Shown here: positions 51,452-59,688 of the stretch, piece by piece | How positions within the stretch are numbered: position 1 is the stretch's first letter | Layout: each line of letters begins with the position of its first letter | Assembly (NCBI GenBank): GCA_963814355.1 | Contig: CAWFCZ010000016.1 | Coordinates: forward strand, 1-64,000 | Reading direction: 5' to 3' | Length of the DNA: 64,000 nt | Source: JADGOV01 sp963814355 | GTDB taxonomy: Bacteria > Actinomycetota > Actinomycetes > JADGOV01 | Notes under the pieces: model-generated | The model's input: only the letters and a program-made list of their open reading frames with translations | Told to the model about the DNA's origin: nothing | Databases searched by the model: none | Made by a program: the position numbers and the translations under genes

Positions 51452-52234
51452 ATGGACGCAGCCGGTCGGACCGCGGTCGTCACCGGCGTCAGCCGCCGGC
51501 GGGGAATCGGGGCGGCGCTGGCCACCGGACTGGCGGCGGCGGGGTACCGGTTGCTGCTCACCGGCTGGTCGGCGCATGACGCCGAGCAGCCCTGGGGCGT
51601 CGACCCGAGCGGCGGCGAGCTGATCCGCGACGAACTCCGCCGAGCCGGCGGTGCGGCGGAGTACCTGCCGGTCGATCTCGCCGACCCGGACGCGCCGCGC
51701 CAGCTCCTTGCCGCCGGAGTCGCCGCTTTCGGCCACGTCGACGTACTGATCGCGAATCACGCCCGCAGTGCGCGCCAGTCCCTCCACGAGCTCACCGCCG
51801 CCGAGCTGGATCTCTCCTTCGCCGTCAACGCCCGGGCAACCCTGCTCCTCGCTCGGTACTTCGCCGAGCAGCACGACGGCCGGCCGGGCGGTCGGCTCAT
51901 CCTGTTCACCTCCGGCCAGTACCACGGCGCCATGCCCGCCGAACTGCCCTACATCGCCTCGAAGGCGGTGCTCCAGCAGCTCACACCCACCCTCGCCGTC
52001 GCACTCGCCCCACGCCGGATCACGGTCAACTGCGTCAACCCGGGGCCGAACGACACCGGATACGCCTCCGGCGAGCTGCGGGCTCGGATCGAGGCGGCCA
52101 TTCCCGCCGGGCGGTGGGGCCGGCCGGCGGACACCGCACGGCTGGTGTGCTGGCTGTGCAGCCCGGACGCAGAGTGGGTGACCGGCCAGACCATCGCCTC
52201 CGACGGCGGCTGGTCGGCTCGCGGTTCCAGCTGA
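51452..52234 (+). CDS. Short-chain dehydrogenase/reductase
   Basis: The 260-aa SDR has AVVTGVSRRRGIGAALATGL, VDLADPD, LIANHARSARQ, catalytic Ser in LFTSGQYHGAM and YIASK. The C-terminus WVTGQTIASDGGW is classical. Loss of a clear acidic residue after beta-2 (LLTGWSAHD) suggests NADP use, as in 3-oxoacyl-ACP-reductase-like enzymes. Start ATG 52234-side is fixed by the family N-terminus at 51452. Substrate unknown; the gene stands apart with the small membrane gene downstream. Confidence 0.82.
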   Translation: MDAAGRTAVVTGVSRRRGIGAALATGLAAAGYRLLLTGWSAHDAEQPWGVDPSGGELIRDELRRAGGAAEYLPVDLADPDAPRQLLAAGVAAFGHVDVLIANHARSARQSLHELTAAELDLSFAVNARATLLLARYFAEQHDGRPGGRLILFTSGQYHGAMPAELPYIASKAVLQQLTPTLAVALAPRRITVNCVNPGPNDTGYASGELRARIEAAIPAGRWGRPADTARLVCWLCSPDAEWVTGQTIASDGGWSARGSS

Positions 52235-52282
52235 TCCACACACCCCTGGCACCGACCGCCGCGGGCGGATAGCGTACCGGGC

Positions 52283-52627
52283 GTGGTCGACCATCCAACC
52301 AACCTGCGCACTGACCTGGCCGCCTCGGTGCAGGCGCGGCGCGAGCTGGGCCCGGCGTATGAGAAGGAACTCGTCGAGTCGTTCTGCGACCGGATCGAAC
52401 AGACCGTTCAGCACCGGCTCGACCCTCGAACCGCCGCCGCCCAGCCCAGGCCCAAGACCCCCGGGGAGTCTCAGCCTTTCGTCATCGCCTTGGTGTCCCT
52501 TGGTACGGCGATCCCGATCACCGCCGTGGCCGCGAACACCGGGGGCCCCGGGGCAACCGCGCTGTCCTGGCTCGGCATCGTCGGCATCAACGCGGTCTTC
52601 GCCCTGGGTCGCCGCCGGCAGCGCTGA
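52283..52627 (+). CDS. Small membrane protein
   Basis: The 114-aa protein has a soluble N-terminal half (LRTDLAASVQARRELGPAYE, VESFCDRIEQTVQHRLD) and two hydrophobic segments (SQPFVIALVSLGTAIPITAV, a helix at ATALSWLGIVGINAVFALG) ending in RRRQR. It resembles small actinobacterial integral proteins of unknown role with the same ARRELGPxYE opening. GTG 52283 is the start. It is convergent with the peptidase gene. Confidence 0.7.
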   Translation: MVDHPTNLRTDLAASVQARRELGPAYEKELVESFCDRIEQTVQHRLDPRTAAAQPRPKTPGESQPFVIALVSLGTAIPITAVAANTGGPGATALSWLGIVGINAVFALGRRRQR

Positions 52628-52653
52628 GGAGCGGCCGTCGATCAGCTCGACCA

Positions 52654-53814
52654 TCACCCGCCGACGAACTCCCAGTGCCACGGCTCGGGGCGAGAGCCAC
52701 CGGGTTCGGCCCACTTCGGATGCGCCCAGCCGAACCGGCCGGCGTTAGCGTGCATCCACCGGTCCGCCGGGCTGCCGGCAGTCTGCAGGCCGCCACAGAG
52801 GTCGACGGCGAGTCCCCAACCGTGGTTGCTGGTCCCGGGTACGGCCGCAAGCGACGGCCGCTGCCGGTAGACGGCGACCTGCTGGGCGTAGCTGCGGTAG
52901 GAGTCGGTGAGACAGATCGGGTGGCCGAACGCCGGTGCGTACGCCGAGGCGAGCCGGCGGAAGGCGGCGGCCGCATCGCAGCGCAGCACCGCCGGCGCGG
53001 TGCCGACCGTGATGCCGATGGGACACAGCGCGCTGGTCGGGATGAGTCCGTTGGGATAGCCGGCGGCGACCAGGCTGGCCAGGTCGGTGGCCGGCAAGGG
53101 CCGGCGGAGCTCTCTCGTGGGCGCGGCGCCGGCACCACCCAGTGCCGCGCTGGCCACCGCCGCCGCTGACTGCAAGGCGGCGACCTGGGTGAACACCTGC
53201 CGTTGGAGCTGGGCGGCCCGGCGAGCGGCCCGTTCCGCCCAGACACCGGCCAATCCCGCCCGGAGCTGTGCCTCGCGCCAATCGGCCAGCCTCTCCGCCT
53301 GGTAGTTGCCCGCCGTCTGGAGGTACCCGGCAGCCGTCAGCACATCCTGGGGGTCCTTCTCATCGAGCAGCAGCACGCTCAGTTGGGGGGTCGCGGAGTC
53401 CTGGTACGCCGCGGCGGCGAAGTTGTTCAGGCCGGCCGCGGCCCGGGCAATCCCCTGCCGGGCCGCAGCCTGTGCGGCCCGGGCCTGCCGCAGCTGCGCC
53501 AGCGCGGCCGCCAGCCGGGCCTTGCTGGCCTCCAGGCGACGGGTACCTGCGAGCAGTCGCTGGCGGATCGCGGCCGCCCGGGCGGTGAGGGGTTGGGCGG
53601 CAGCCGGCCCGGGAACCGGCGGCCGGGGAGCAGCCGACGCGGCGTGCACGGCGGGGGGCACGGCAGTGATCACGAAGATCAGGCTGAGCGCCAGCGCGGC
53701 CAGGCGCACGGGCCGGAAGTACACACGGGACAGCGACAAGCCGGTCTCTCCAGCGCCTGCGGGGTGAGCTGTCGGGTTCGGGCGAGAGCTGCCCGGCCGC
53801 GAACGCGGCTTCAC
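52654..53814 (-). CDS. Secreted D-alanyl-D-alanine carboxypeptidase (VanY/M15-like) with coiled-coil N-terminus
   Basis: The 386-aa protein has a signal or anchor helix (VRLAALALSLIFVITAVPPA), a long Ala/Arg/Gln-rich coiled coil (roughly residues 75-215) and a C-terminal M15B peptidase domain with SYRSYAQQVAVYRQRPSLA, the zinc motif SNHGWGLAVDLCGG and the second ligand set EPWHWEFVGG. It probably trims peptidoglycan stem peptides outside the cell. The coiled coil is similar in layout to other actinobacterial cell-wall hydrolases that need an activator. Confidence 0.85.
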   Translation of the reverse strand: MKPRSRPGSSRPNPTAHPAGAGETGLSLSRVYFRPVRLAALALSLIFVITAVPPAVHAASAAPRPPVPGPAAAQPLTARAAAIRQRLLAGTRRLEASKARLAAALAQLRQARAAQAAARQGIARAAAGLNNFAAAAYQDSATPQLSVLLLDEKDPQDVLTAAGYLQTAGNYQAERLADWREAQLRAGLAGVWAERAARRAAQLQRQVFTQVAALQSAAAVASAALGGAGAAPTRELRRPLPATDLASLVAAGYPNGLIPTSALCPIGITVGTAPAVLRCDAAAAFRRLASAYAPAFGHPICLTDSYRSYAQQVAVYRQRPSLAAVPGTSNHGWGLAVDLCGGLQTAGSPADRWMHANAGRFGWAHPKWAEPGGSRPEPWHWEFVGG

Positions 53815-53985
53815 CCCAAGGACGGCCGTGAGCGTGCGACGTCAGGCCGACCGGCTGCGCGGTGGGTCCCCCACTCCCGCCCGGGGGTCGAGGCGTCGCA
53901 TACCCGGGGCGGGACTCGGCGTACGGGTAGCGGCGGACCGCCGACGGCGGACGCGGTAAGCGTACCGAACGCCGACGGACTGCTC

Positions 53986-54741
53986 TCAGCAGCCGGTTGG
54001 ATGCTCTGTCCCGCCCGGCCCGTACATCGCCACACAGAGTTGACGATGCAACGCACCGGTGGCCAGCACAGTGTTGGCCAGCCGGGTCCGCCGGTCCGGT
54101 CCAGGAGGGATTCCGACCTTGATGTAGAGGCGGAGCAGGTGCTGCTTGACGGCGGCCTCGGTGACGACCAGGTCGGCGGCGATGCCCAGCGCGGTCTGCG
54201 GCGCGGCGAAGACACTGCCGGCGTAAGCCGGGCGGCACAGTGCCACCAGCACGTCGACCTCCCGCCCGCTCAGCGCTCGACCGGCCCGGGCCGAGGTCGC
54301 GACCGTACCCTCCCGCGGCAGCCCGGCCCCGGCGATCCGGATCCGGAGCCCGCCGAACGTCACCACGTCGCCATCGGCGAGCAGCGACTGCACTACGGGT
54401 TCCCCGTTGACGAACGTGCCGTTGCGGGAAAGCCCGGCGTCACTGACGTAGAGGAAGGGACCGCGGCGAATCAGCTCGGCGTGCAATCGGCTGACCCCCG
54501 GATGGTCCAGTCGCACGGCGACGTCGCCGCCGCGACCGACCGTGGAGACCTCGGCCACCAGCGGGATCCCGGCACCGTCCGCCAGGATCACGCACGGCGC
54601 GGGCGACGCCGGATCGGCGCCGTCGGGTGCCGTCGGCCTTCCGGACCCTAACTGGGCCAGAGGGTCCGGCGGCGTCTCGGCCTTTCGAAGGTCGAGCGCA
54701 GTAGTCGTCACATCCCTGTAATGGGTCCGGGGCCGCTCCAT
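53986..54741 (-). CDS. FHA domain protein with C-terminal winged-helix/HTH
   Basis: The 251-aa protein has an FHA domain (VSTVGRGGDVAVRLDHPGVS, RLHAEL, SDAGLSRNGTFVNG) that would read phosphothreonine, then a C-terminal helical region LSGREVDVLVALCRPAYAGS to TEAAVKQHLLRLYIKVGI, an output helix-turn-helix like that of LuxR-type regulators. ATG 54741 lies 15 bases after the stop of the sigma gene; GTG 54711 is an alternative. Together with the sigma factor it suggests a Ser/Thr-kinase-linked transcription circuit. Confidence 0.82.
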   Translation of the reverse strand: MERPRTHYRDVTTTALDLRKAETPPDPLAQLGSGRPTAPDGADPASPAPCVILADGAGIPLVAEVSTVGRGGDVAVRLDHPGVSRLHAELIRRGPFLYVSDAGLSRNGTFVNGEPVVQSLLADGDVVTFGGLRIRIAGAGLPREGTVATSARAGRALSGREVDVLVALCRPAYAGSVFAAPQTALGIAADLVVTEAAVKQHLLRLYIKVGIPPGPDRRTRLANTVLATGALHRQLCVAMYGPGGTEHPTGC

Positions 54742-54756
54742 GACGCGGCGCGCGGA

Positions 54757-55974
54757 TCAACCGGGGGAGATCGTCACCTCCCGGCTGGCGGTCTGAATGT
54801 GCGCCCCCTGGGCGCGCAACTGCGCCGCGCCCTCGTCGGTGGAAACCCCGGCGATGGCCGGGAACCGCGGGCTGGTGCGCACCATCGCGCCGGTGAAGGA
54901 GACCCGCTGGCCGGCGCGGATGTGTTGCTCCGACTCCCCGCTGGTCGACATCTGCACCCAGACCCGGTTGGCCTCGCTGGTGCCGACCCAGAAACCCTCG
55001 TCGGCCGGGACGGCTTGCACGGCTACCCGATCTGCCCGTACCGGCGCTCCGACGTAGCCGGCCACCGAGCCTCGCGGGCCCAATCGCAACGGCCGGCCGG
55101 CCACGGTCAGCCGCGGGATCACCGGGCCGACCGCCGCGCTCGGGGTAGCCGAAGGCGGGCTGTGCCCCGTGACCACGATGACCACCGTCGCGACCACCCC
55201 CGCCACGCCGGCGGTGGCGGCGCCGAAGGACACCGCGTGCAGGCGGGCCTGGCGGCGCAGCGCCGCCAGCAGTGCCGGCCCCCAGAGCCACGGGGCCAGC
55301 CCGGCGAGCGAGCGTCGACGATCGAGCAGGGGAGCGCTAGCCGCCGCGCAGGTGGGGCAACCGAGCAGGTGTCGACCGGCCTCCAGCGAGCGCTGGCGGC
55401 GGCGGTCGCCGGCGGAGAGCGCGATCAGCACCGGGCGGCAGCTCCGGGTGGGCACCTCCGCCCGCCGCAGCGCCAGGACGTACTCGACCCGGAGCTTGGC
55501 TCGGGCCCGGCCCAGCGCGGCGGCTACCCCACCCGGCGTGGTGTCACCGGCGGCCGCCAGCGTCGCCGTGTCCACGTTGTCGACTTCGTGGGCGAGCAGC
55601 AGCTGTCGGTCGGCGTCGGGCAGCGCATCCAGCGCCGCGCCGATCGCGGCTTCCTCCTCCCGTCGCAGTACGACCTCCTCCGGCCGGTCGGGCTCGGCCG
55701 GGTCCACCATCCGGGGCGCGTGCCGCCGGTGCAGATCGAGACTCCGGCCGTGCTCGTTGATCAGGTTCCGGGCGGTGACGATGCCGTAGGGCAGCAGCGC
55801 GGAACCGTCGAGCCGGTCGCGGGCCGCCAGCAATCGCACCAGCGTCTCCTGTACGACGTCGTCGACGGCGTGCCGGTCGCTCAACCGGGCCGCGGCCACC
55901 CGGCGGATCGGCCCGGCGACCGCCAGCAGGTGCTCGTCGTCCCACTGCCCCAACGCCTCGGCGCCCGCGGTCAC
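54757..55974 (-). CDS. ECF-type sigma factor with Zn-finger-like motif and membrane-anchored C-terminal domain
   Basis: The 405-aa protein starts with sigma region 2 (SDRHAVDDVVQETLVRLLAA) and region 4 (AALDALPDADRQLLLAHEVD, GVAAALGRARAKLR). It continues with a HxxxCxxC element (GRHLLGCPTCAAASAPLL) like anti-sigma zinc fingers, one membrane helix (GVAGVVATVVIVVTG) and a ~130-residue presumably extracytoplasmic domain. So sigma and anti-sigma-like parts share one chain. GTG 55974 with GGAAGG upstream sets the start; the upstream open frame is not conserved. Confidence 0.8.
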   Translation of the reverse strand: MTAGAEALGQWDDEHLLAVAGPIRRVAAARLSDRHAVDDVVQETLVRLLAARDRLDGSALLPYGIVTARNLINEHGRSLDLHRRHAPRMVDPAEPDRPEEVVLRREEEAAIGAALDALPDADRQLLLAHEVDNVDTATLAAAGDTTPGGVAAALGRARAKLRVEYVLALRRAEVPTRSCRPVLIALSAGDRRRQRSLEAGRHLLGCPTCAAASAPLLDRRRSLAGLAPWLWGPALLAALRRQARLHAVSFGAATAGVAGVVATVVIVVTGHSPPSATPSAAVGPVIPRLTVAGRPLRLGPRGSVAGYVGAPVRADRVAVQAVPADEGFWVGTSEANRVWVQMSTSGESEQHIRAGQRVSFTGAMVRTSPRFPAIAGVSTDEGAAQLRAQGAHIQTASREVTISPG

Positions 55975-56353
55975 CGGCGCCGACCTTCCCCGAGCCGAGG
56001 GCGCAGCGGCAGGCCCCTGGTTGGCCGCACGCCGACGCGGGATAGCTGCATGACGTCCACTGTGGCAGGGTTTGGCGTCTTTGTCGGCACTCCCGCCTCG
56101 TCGGCCCCCGAGGCCCCCCCGATGGGCCGGACAGCAGCCCGAGGCCAGCGATGCGTGAGCAGAGTCACCCGCTGCAGAGCCGCCATGACGACGCGTTCGT
56201 TGGAGGATGGAGATGCGCCCGAAGACCCAGCAGCCGGGAGTTCCTACCGCTCTCCCGGCTGTTGCAGCGCAGGTGTCCTGCCCGGCGAACCCGGGCAGGA
56301 ACGCCGCCCGTCCGGTCGCGTCGCTCCGGACTGGGCCGTGCGAAGCTAGCCCG
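55975..56353. other. Divergent control region between sigma gene and polyphosphate operon
   Basis: This 379-base gap separates leftward sigma/FHA genes from the rightward Nudix operon. I see no gene. A GGAAC (minus strand, near 56246) is a possible ECF -35 element for autoregulation, but no matching -10 is evident. No repeats are seen. Confidence 0.35.
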
Positions 56354-57256
56354 GTGGTTGACACTTCGTTGATCGAGGCCGCCGGTGCCGTGCTGTGGCG
56401 ACCGGCCGAACGTGGCGTGGAGATCGCGTTGGTCCACCGCCCGCGCTACGACGATTGGTCGCTGCCCAAGGGCAAGTTGCTCACCGGCGAAGCGCCGTAT
56501 GCCGCCGCGCTACGCGAAGTGGCGGAAGAGGCCGGATCGACCGGCGCCCTCGGGCGCAACCTCGGGGAGATCCGGTACCGGGTCGGCGGTGAACCCAAGC
56601 GGGTCCGGTACTGGTCGTTGCAGCACGCCGAGGGGACCTTCACCCCCGGCGAGGAAGTCGACATCCTGGACTGGCTGCCCGCCCGGGAGGCCCGCCGGCG
56701 GTTGAGCTTCCCCCACGACTTGCCGGTACTGGACCGGTTCCTGACCCGCCCGGTGCCCAGCTGGCCGTTGCTGATCGTCCGCCATGCCAGCGCCGGGCGC
56801 CGCTCGGCCTGGCAGGGCGAGGACGGCGAGCGGCCGCTGGACAAGCGGGGCCAGCGGCAGGCGGAGGCGCTGACCGGGCTGCTCTGCGCCTACCGGCCGG
56901 CCCGGATGTTCACCGCCGACGTGGAGCGCTGCCGCCAGACGCTGCGCCCGGTGATGATGGCCTCCGGGCTGCCGCTGACCGAGGAGCACGTGTTCTCCGA
57001 AGAGGGCTACCGCGACGAGCCGGCCGCCGCCGTGACCCGGCTGATCGAGGTCGCCGCGAGCGGGTTACCGACAGTGGTCTGCAGCCAGGGCAAGTCGATA
57101 CCTGGCCTGCTGGGTGGCCTGTGTGCGGCGCTGGACGGCAAGCTGCGCGGCGATCCGGCGATCCGCAAGGGCGGGGCGTGGCTGGCTCATCTGTGCTGGG
57201 GAGCCGATCGGTTGCCTGACCTGGTCAGCCTGGAGCGGGTGACTCCGCTCGCCTGA
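56354..57256 (+). CDS. Nudix hydrolase-histidine phosphatase fusion (MutT1-like)
   Basis: The 300-aa protein has a Nudix domain with KGKLLTGEAPYAAALREVAE and EAG completing the box, and a C-terminal histidine-phosphatase domain with the RHx motif LLIVRHASAGRR and FTADVERCRQTL. Mycobacterial MutT1 has this layout and hydrolyses 8-oxo-nucleotides and diadenosine polyphosphates. The start is GTG 56354, where family similarity begins. It is followed by the CHAD gene at 70 bases, in an operon with ppk1. Confidence 0.88.
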   Translation: MVDTSLIEAAGAVLWRPAERGVEIALVHRPRYDDWSLPKGKLLTGEAPYAAALREVAEEAGSTGALGRNLGEIRYRVGGEPKRVRYWSLQHAEGTFTPGEEVDILDWLPAREARRRLSFPHDLPVLDRFLTRPVPSWPLLIVRHASAGRRSAWQGEDGERPLDKRGQRQAEALTGLLCAYRPARMFTADVERCRQTLRPVMMASGLPLTEEHVFSEEGYRDEPAAAVTRLIEVAASGLPTVVCSQGKSIPGLLGGLCAALDGKLRGDPAIRKGGAWLAHLCWGADRLPDLVSLERVTPLA

Positions 57257-57326
57257 CCGGCTCGGACCCGGATCCGGATTGCACCGCGCGCTACGATCCG
57301 GCCAGTCACCTCCCGGGAGGAATCCG

Positions 57327-58904
57327 TTGCCAGCCGAGCGGCCGAGGGGAACCCTCGAGTACACCGCCGACCTCGGCAGCCTTACCGTCGCGGCCACGAC
57401 GCTGCGGGAGCGACTGCGACTCGACGGCGGTGCCCGCCGCGAGCACGAGGTCACCTTCCTGGACACTTTTGACTGGGCGCTGTCCCGGGCCGGTCTGCGG
57501 CTGACGCAATCGGCGCAGGATCTCGAACTGTCCGCCCAACCCGCCGGGACGGTGATCCTGCGGACCGCCGGCGATGCCGTCTCCCGGCTGGCCTGGGACC
57601 TGCCCGAGCCGTTACGGGGGAAGCTCTCCGGCGTCGTGGGGGTCCGGGCGCTGCTGCCGGTGGCTCGACTGGCGGTATCGGAGATCGTGCTGGTCGCTCG
57701 CAACGCCGATGACAAGACCGTGGCTCGGTTGGTGGTGGCCGCACCCACCGTGGCGGGTGCGCCGAAGCGGCGGAAGCCGCCCCTGCGGCTGACCGTCCTC
57801 CCGCTGCGCGGCTACGCCAAGGAAGCCGGCAAGCTGGCCGACGAGCTGGCCGGACTCCCCGGCGTCACCCCGGCCGAGACCAGCCTGTTCACCGCGGCGG
57901 TGGCCGCCACCGGCCGCCGGGTCGGGGACTACACGGGCAAACTGACGGTGCGCCTGCGACCGGAACAACCCGCCCGGGAAGCCGCGCGTGCGATCTACCG
58001 CGCACTGCTGGACACCATGGCCGCCAACACCGACGGCGTGCTGGCCGGTCTCGACACCGAGTTCCTGCACGACTTCCGGGTCGCGGTGCGGCGCACCCGC
58101 TCCGCCCTCAAGGAGCTTCGTGGCATCCTGCCGGCGGCAACGGAGGAACGCTTCCGGCGCGAATTCAAGTGGCTCGGTGACGTCACGACACCGACCCGGG
58201 ATCTCGATGTGTATCTGCTGACGTTCCCGAATTTCGCCGCAAGCGTGGGCGGGGCCGGGGGGGAGCTGGAGCCGCTGCGCGACCTGCTGGTCCGCGAGCA
58301 GCATCGGGCTTCCCGGGAACTGGCCCGACACCTGCGCTCGGCCCGGTACCGCCGGCTGTGCACCGAGTGGACCCGGTGGCAAGCCGACCCGGCGCCAGGG
58401 AAGCTCGGTCCGCGAGCCGGAGCCCCGATCGGCGATCTGGCCGACACCCGAATCGGCCGGGTCGGCCGCCGGGTGCTGCGGGCCGGAGCCGACATCCGCG
58501 CGGACTCGCCGTCGGAGTCGCTGCACGACCTGCGCAAGCGGTGTAAGGAGCTGCGCTACCTCGTCGAGTTCTTCGGTACCTTCTACAACCGCGCGGCCAC
58601 CGATGGCCTGGTGTCGACCCTGAAAGGATTGCAGGACAACCTGGGGGAGTTCCAGGACACCGCGGTGCAGCGCACCGCCGTCGACCACTTCGCCGAGCTG
58701 CTGCTCGCCGACGGCGCCGCGCCGGCGACCACCCTGCTCGCCCTGGGTCGGCTCGGCGGCGTGCTGGAGCAGCGCCAGCTACGAGCCCGGGCCGAGTTCG
58801 CCGAGCGCTTCGCCGCCTTCGCCGCCCCGGCGAACCGCCGTCGGCTGGCCTGCCTGACCGGCGCTGCGGCTACGGCCAACGACGTGAAGGCCGCGGGCAC
58901 GTGA
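57327..58904 (+). CDS. CYTH-like/CHAD domain polyphosphate-associated protein
   Basis: The 525-aa protein starts with a CYTH-like half (residues ~10-200; ARREHEVTFLDTFDWALSRA and LRLTVLPLRGYAKEA) and a CHAD domain with the conserved His-helices LHDFRVAVRRTRSALKELRG, WLGDVTTPTRDLDVYLL and LHDLRKRCKELRYLVEFFG. CHAD domains are known to bind polyphosphate through basic and His residues. The CYTH half lacks an obvious ExExK motif, so it is probably not a triphosphatase. TTG 57327 has GGGAGG 6 bases upstream, which decides the start. Its stop overlaps the ParA gene. Confidence 0.85.
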   Translation: MPAERPRGTLEYTADLGSLTVAATTLRERLRLDGGARREHEVTFLDTFDWALSRAGLRLTQSAQDLELSAQPAGTVILRTAGDAVSRLAWDLPEPLRGKLSGVVGVRALLPVARLAVSEIVLVARNADDKTVARLVVAAPTVAGAPKRRKPPLRLTVLPLRGYAKEAGKLADELAGLPGVTPAETSLFTAAVAATGRRVGDYTGKLTVRLRPEQPAREAARAIYRALLDTMAANTDGVLAGLDTEFLHDFRVAVRRTRSALKELRGILPAATEERFRREFKWLGDVTTPTRDLDVYLLTFPNFAASVGGAGGELEPLRDLLVREQHRASRELARHLRSARYRRLCTEWTRWQADPAPGKLGPRAGAPIGDLADTRIGRVGRRVLRAGADIRADSPSESLHDLRKRCKELRYLVEFFGTFYNRAATDGLVSTLKGLQDNLGEFQDTAVQRTAVDHFAELLLADGAAPATTLLALGRLGGVLEQRQLRARAEFAERFAAFAAPANRRRLACLTGAAATANDVKAAGT

Positions 58905-59644
58905 AGACGCTGGCCTCGTACAACATCAAGGGTGGGGTCGGCAAGACCAGCACCGCGGTGAACCTCGCCGCGCTGGCAGCCGTCGACGGCCGGCGCACGC
59001 TGCTGTGGGACCTGGACCCGCAGGGTGCGGCCACCTACCTGTTCCGGGTGCGGCCCCGGGTCAAGGGCGGCGCCCGCTCGCTAATCAGCGGTCGGCGCGA
59101 CGCCGAGGACGCCATCAAATCCACCGACATCGACGGTCTCGACCTGTTGCCGGCCGACTTCTCCTACCGGCATATGGACCTCGAACTTGACGGCGCCAAG
59201 CGCCCCGAGCGGCAGCTTCGGCGGATCATGGCTCCGCTGGCCGGCGACTACGACCTGGTCGTGCTGGACTGCCCGCCGAGCGTGTCCCTGGTGTCGGATG
59301 CCATCTTTGGCGCCGCGGACCTGCTGCTCGTGCCGTTGATCCCGGCGCCGCTGTCCGCCCGGACCTACGACCAACTCACCGACTGCGTCGCCCGCTCCGA
59401 CGGCCGGCGGCCGCTGATCCGGGCGTTCTTCTCCATGGTCGACGGCCGCAAACGGCTCCACGCCGAGGTCATCCGCGAGATGAGCGCCGGCCGCGACACG
59501 GTTCTCACCGCGGCGGTGCCCGCCTCGGCGGAGATCGAACGGATGGGCCTGCAGCGAGAACCGGTCGTCATCAGCGCGCCGCACAGCCGGGCCGCGGCGT
59601 CCTACGTCGAGCTGTGGCGGGAGTGCCGCCACCTGGTGAGCTGA
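58901..59644 (+). CDS. ParA/MinD-family ATPase
   Basis: The 247-aa protein is a short ParA-type ATPase: deviant Walker A in NIKGGVGKTSTAVNLAALAA with the signature Lys, switch I DLDPQGAATYLF, Walker B LVVLDCPPSVSLVSDA. It lacks the N-terminal HTH of plasmid ParA and no ParB gene follows. Such ATPases form nucleoid-bound gradients that move cargo. GTG 58901 overlaps the CHAD stop by 4 bases, so stoichiometric synthesis with a polyphosphate-binding protein is likely. Confidence 0.88.
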   Translation: MKTLASYNIKGGVGKTSTAVNLAALAAVDGRRTLLWDLDPQGAATYLFRVRPRVKGGARSLISGRRDAEDAIKSTDIDGLDLLPADFSYRHMDLELDGAKRPERQLRRIMAPLAGDYDLVVLDCPPSVSLVSDAIFGAADLLLVPLIPAPLSARTYDQLTDCVARSDGRRPLIRAFFSMVDGRKRLHAEVIREMSAGRDTVLTAAVPASAEIERMGLQREPVVISAPHSRAAASYVELWRECRHLVS

Positions 59645-59688
59645 CGCGGACCCTACCGGCGCGAGGCGGAGTACGGGAGGATGACGGC

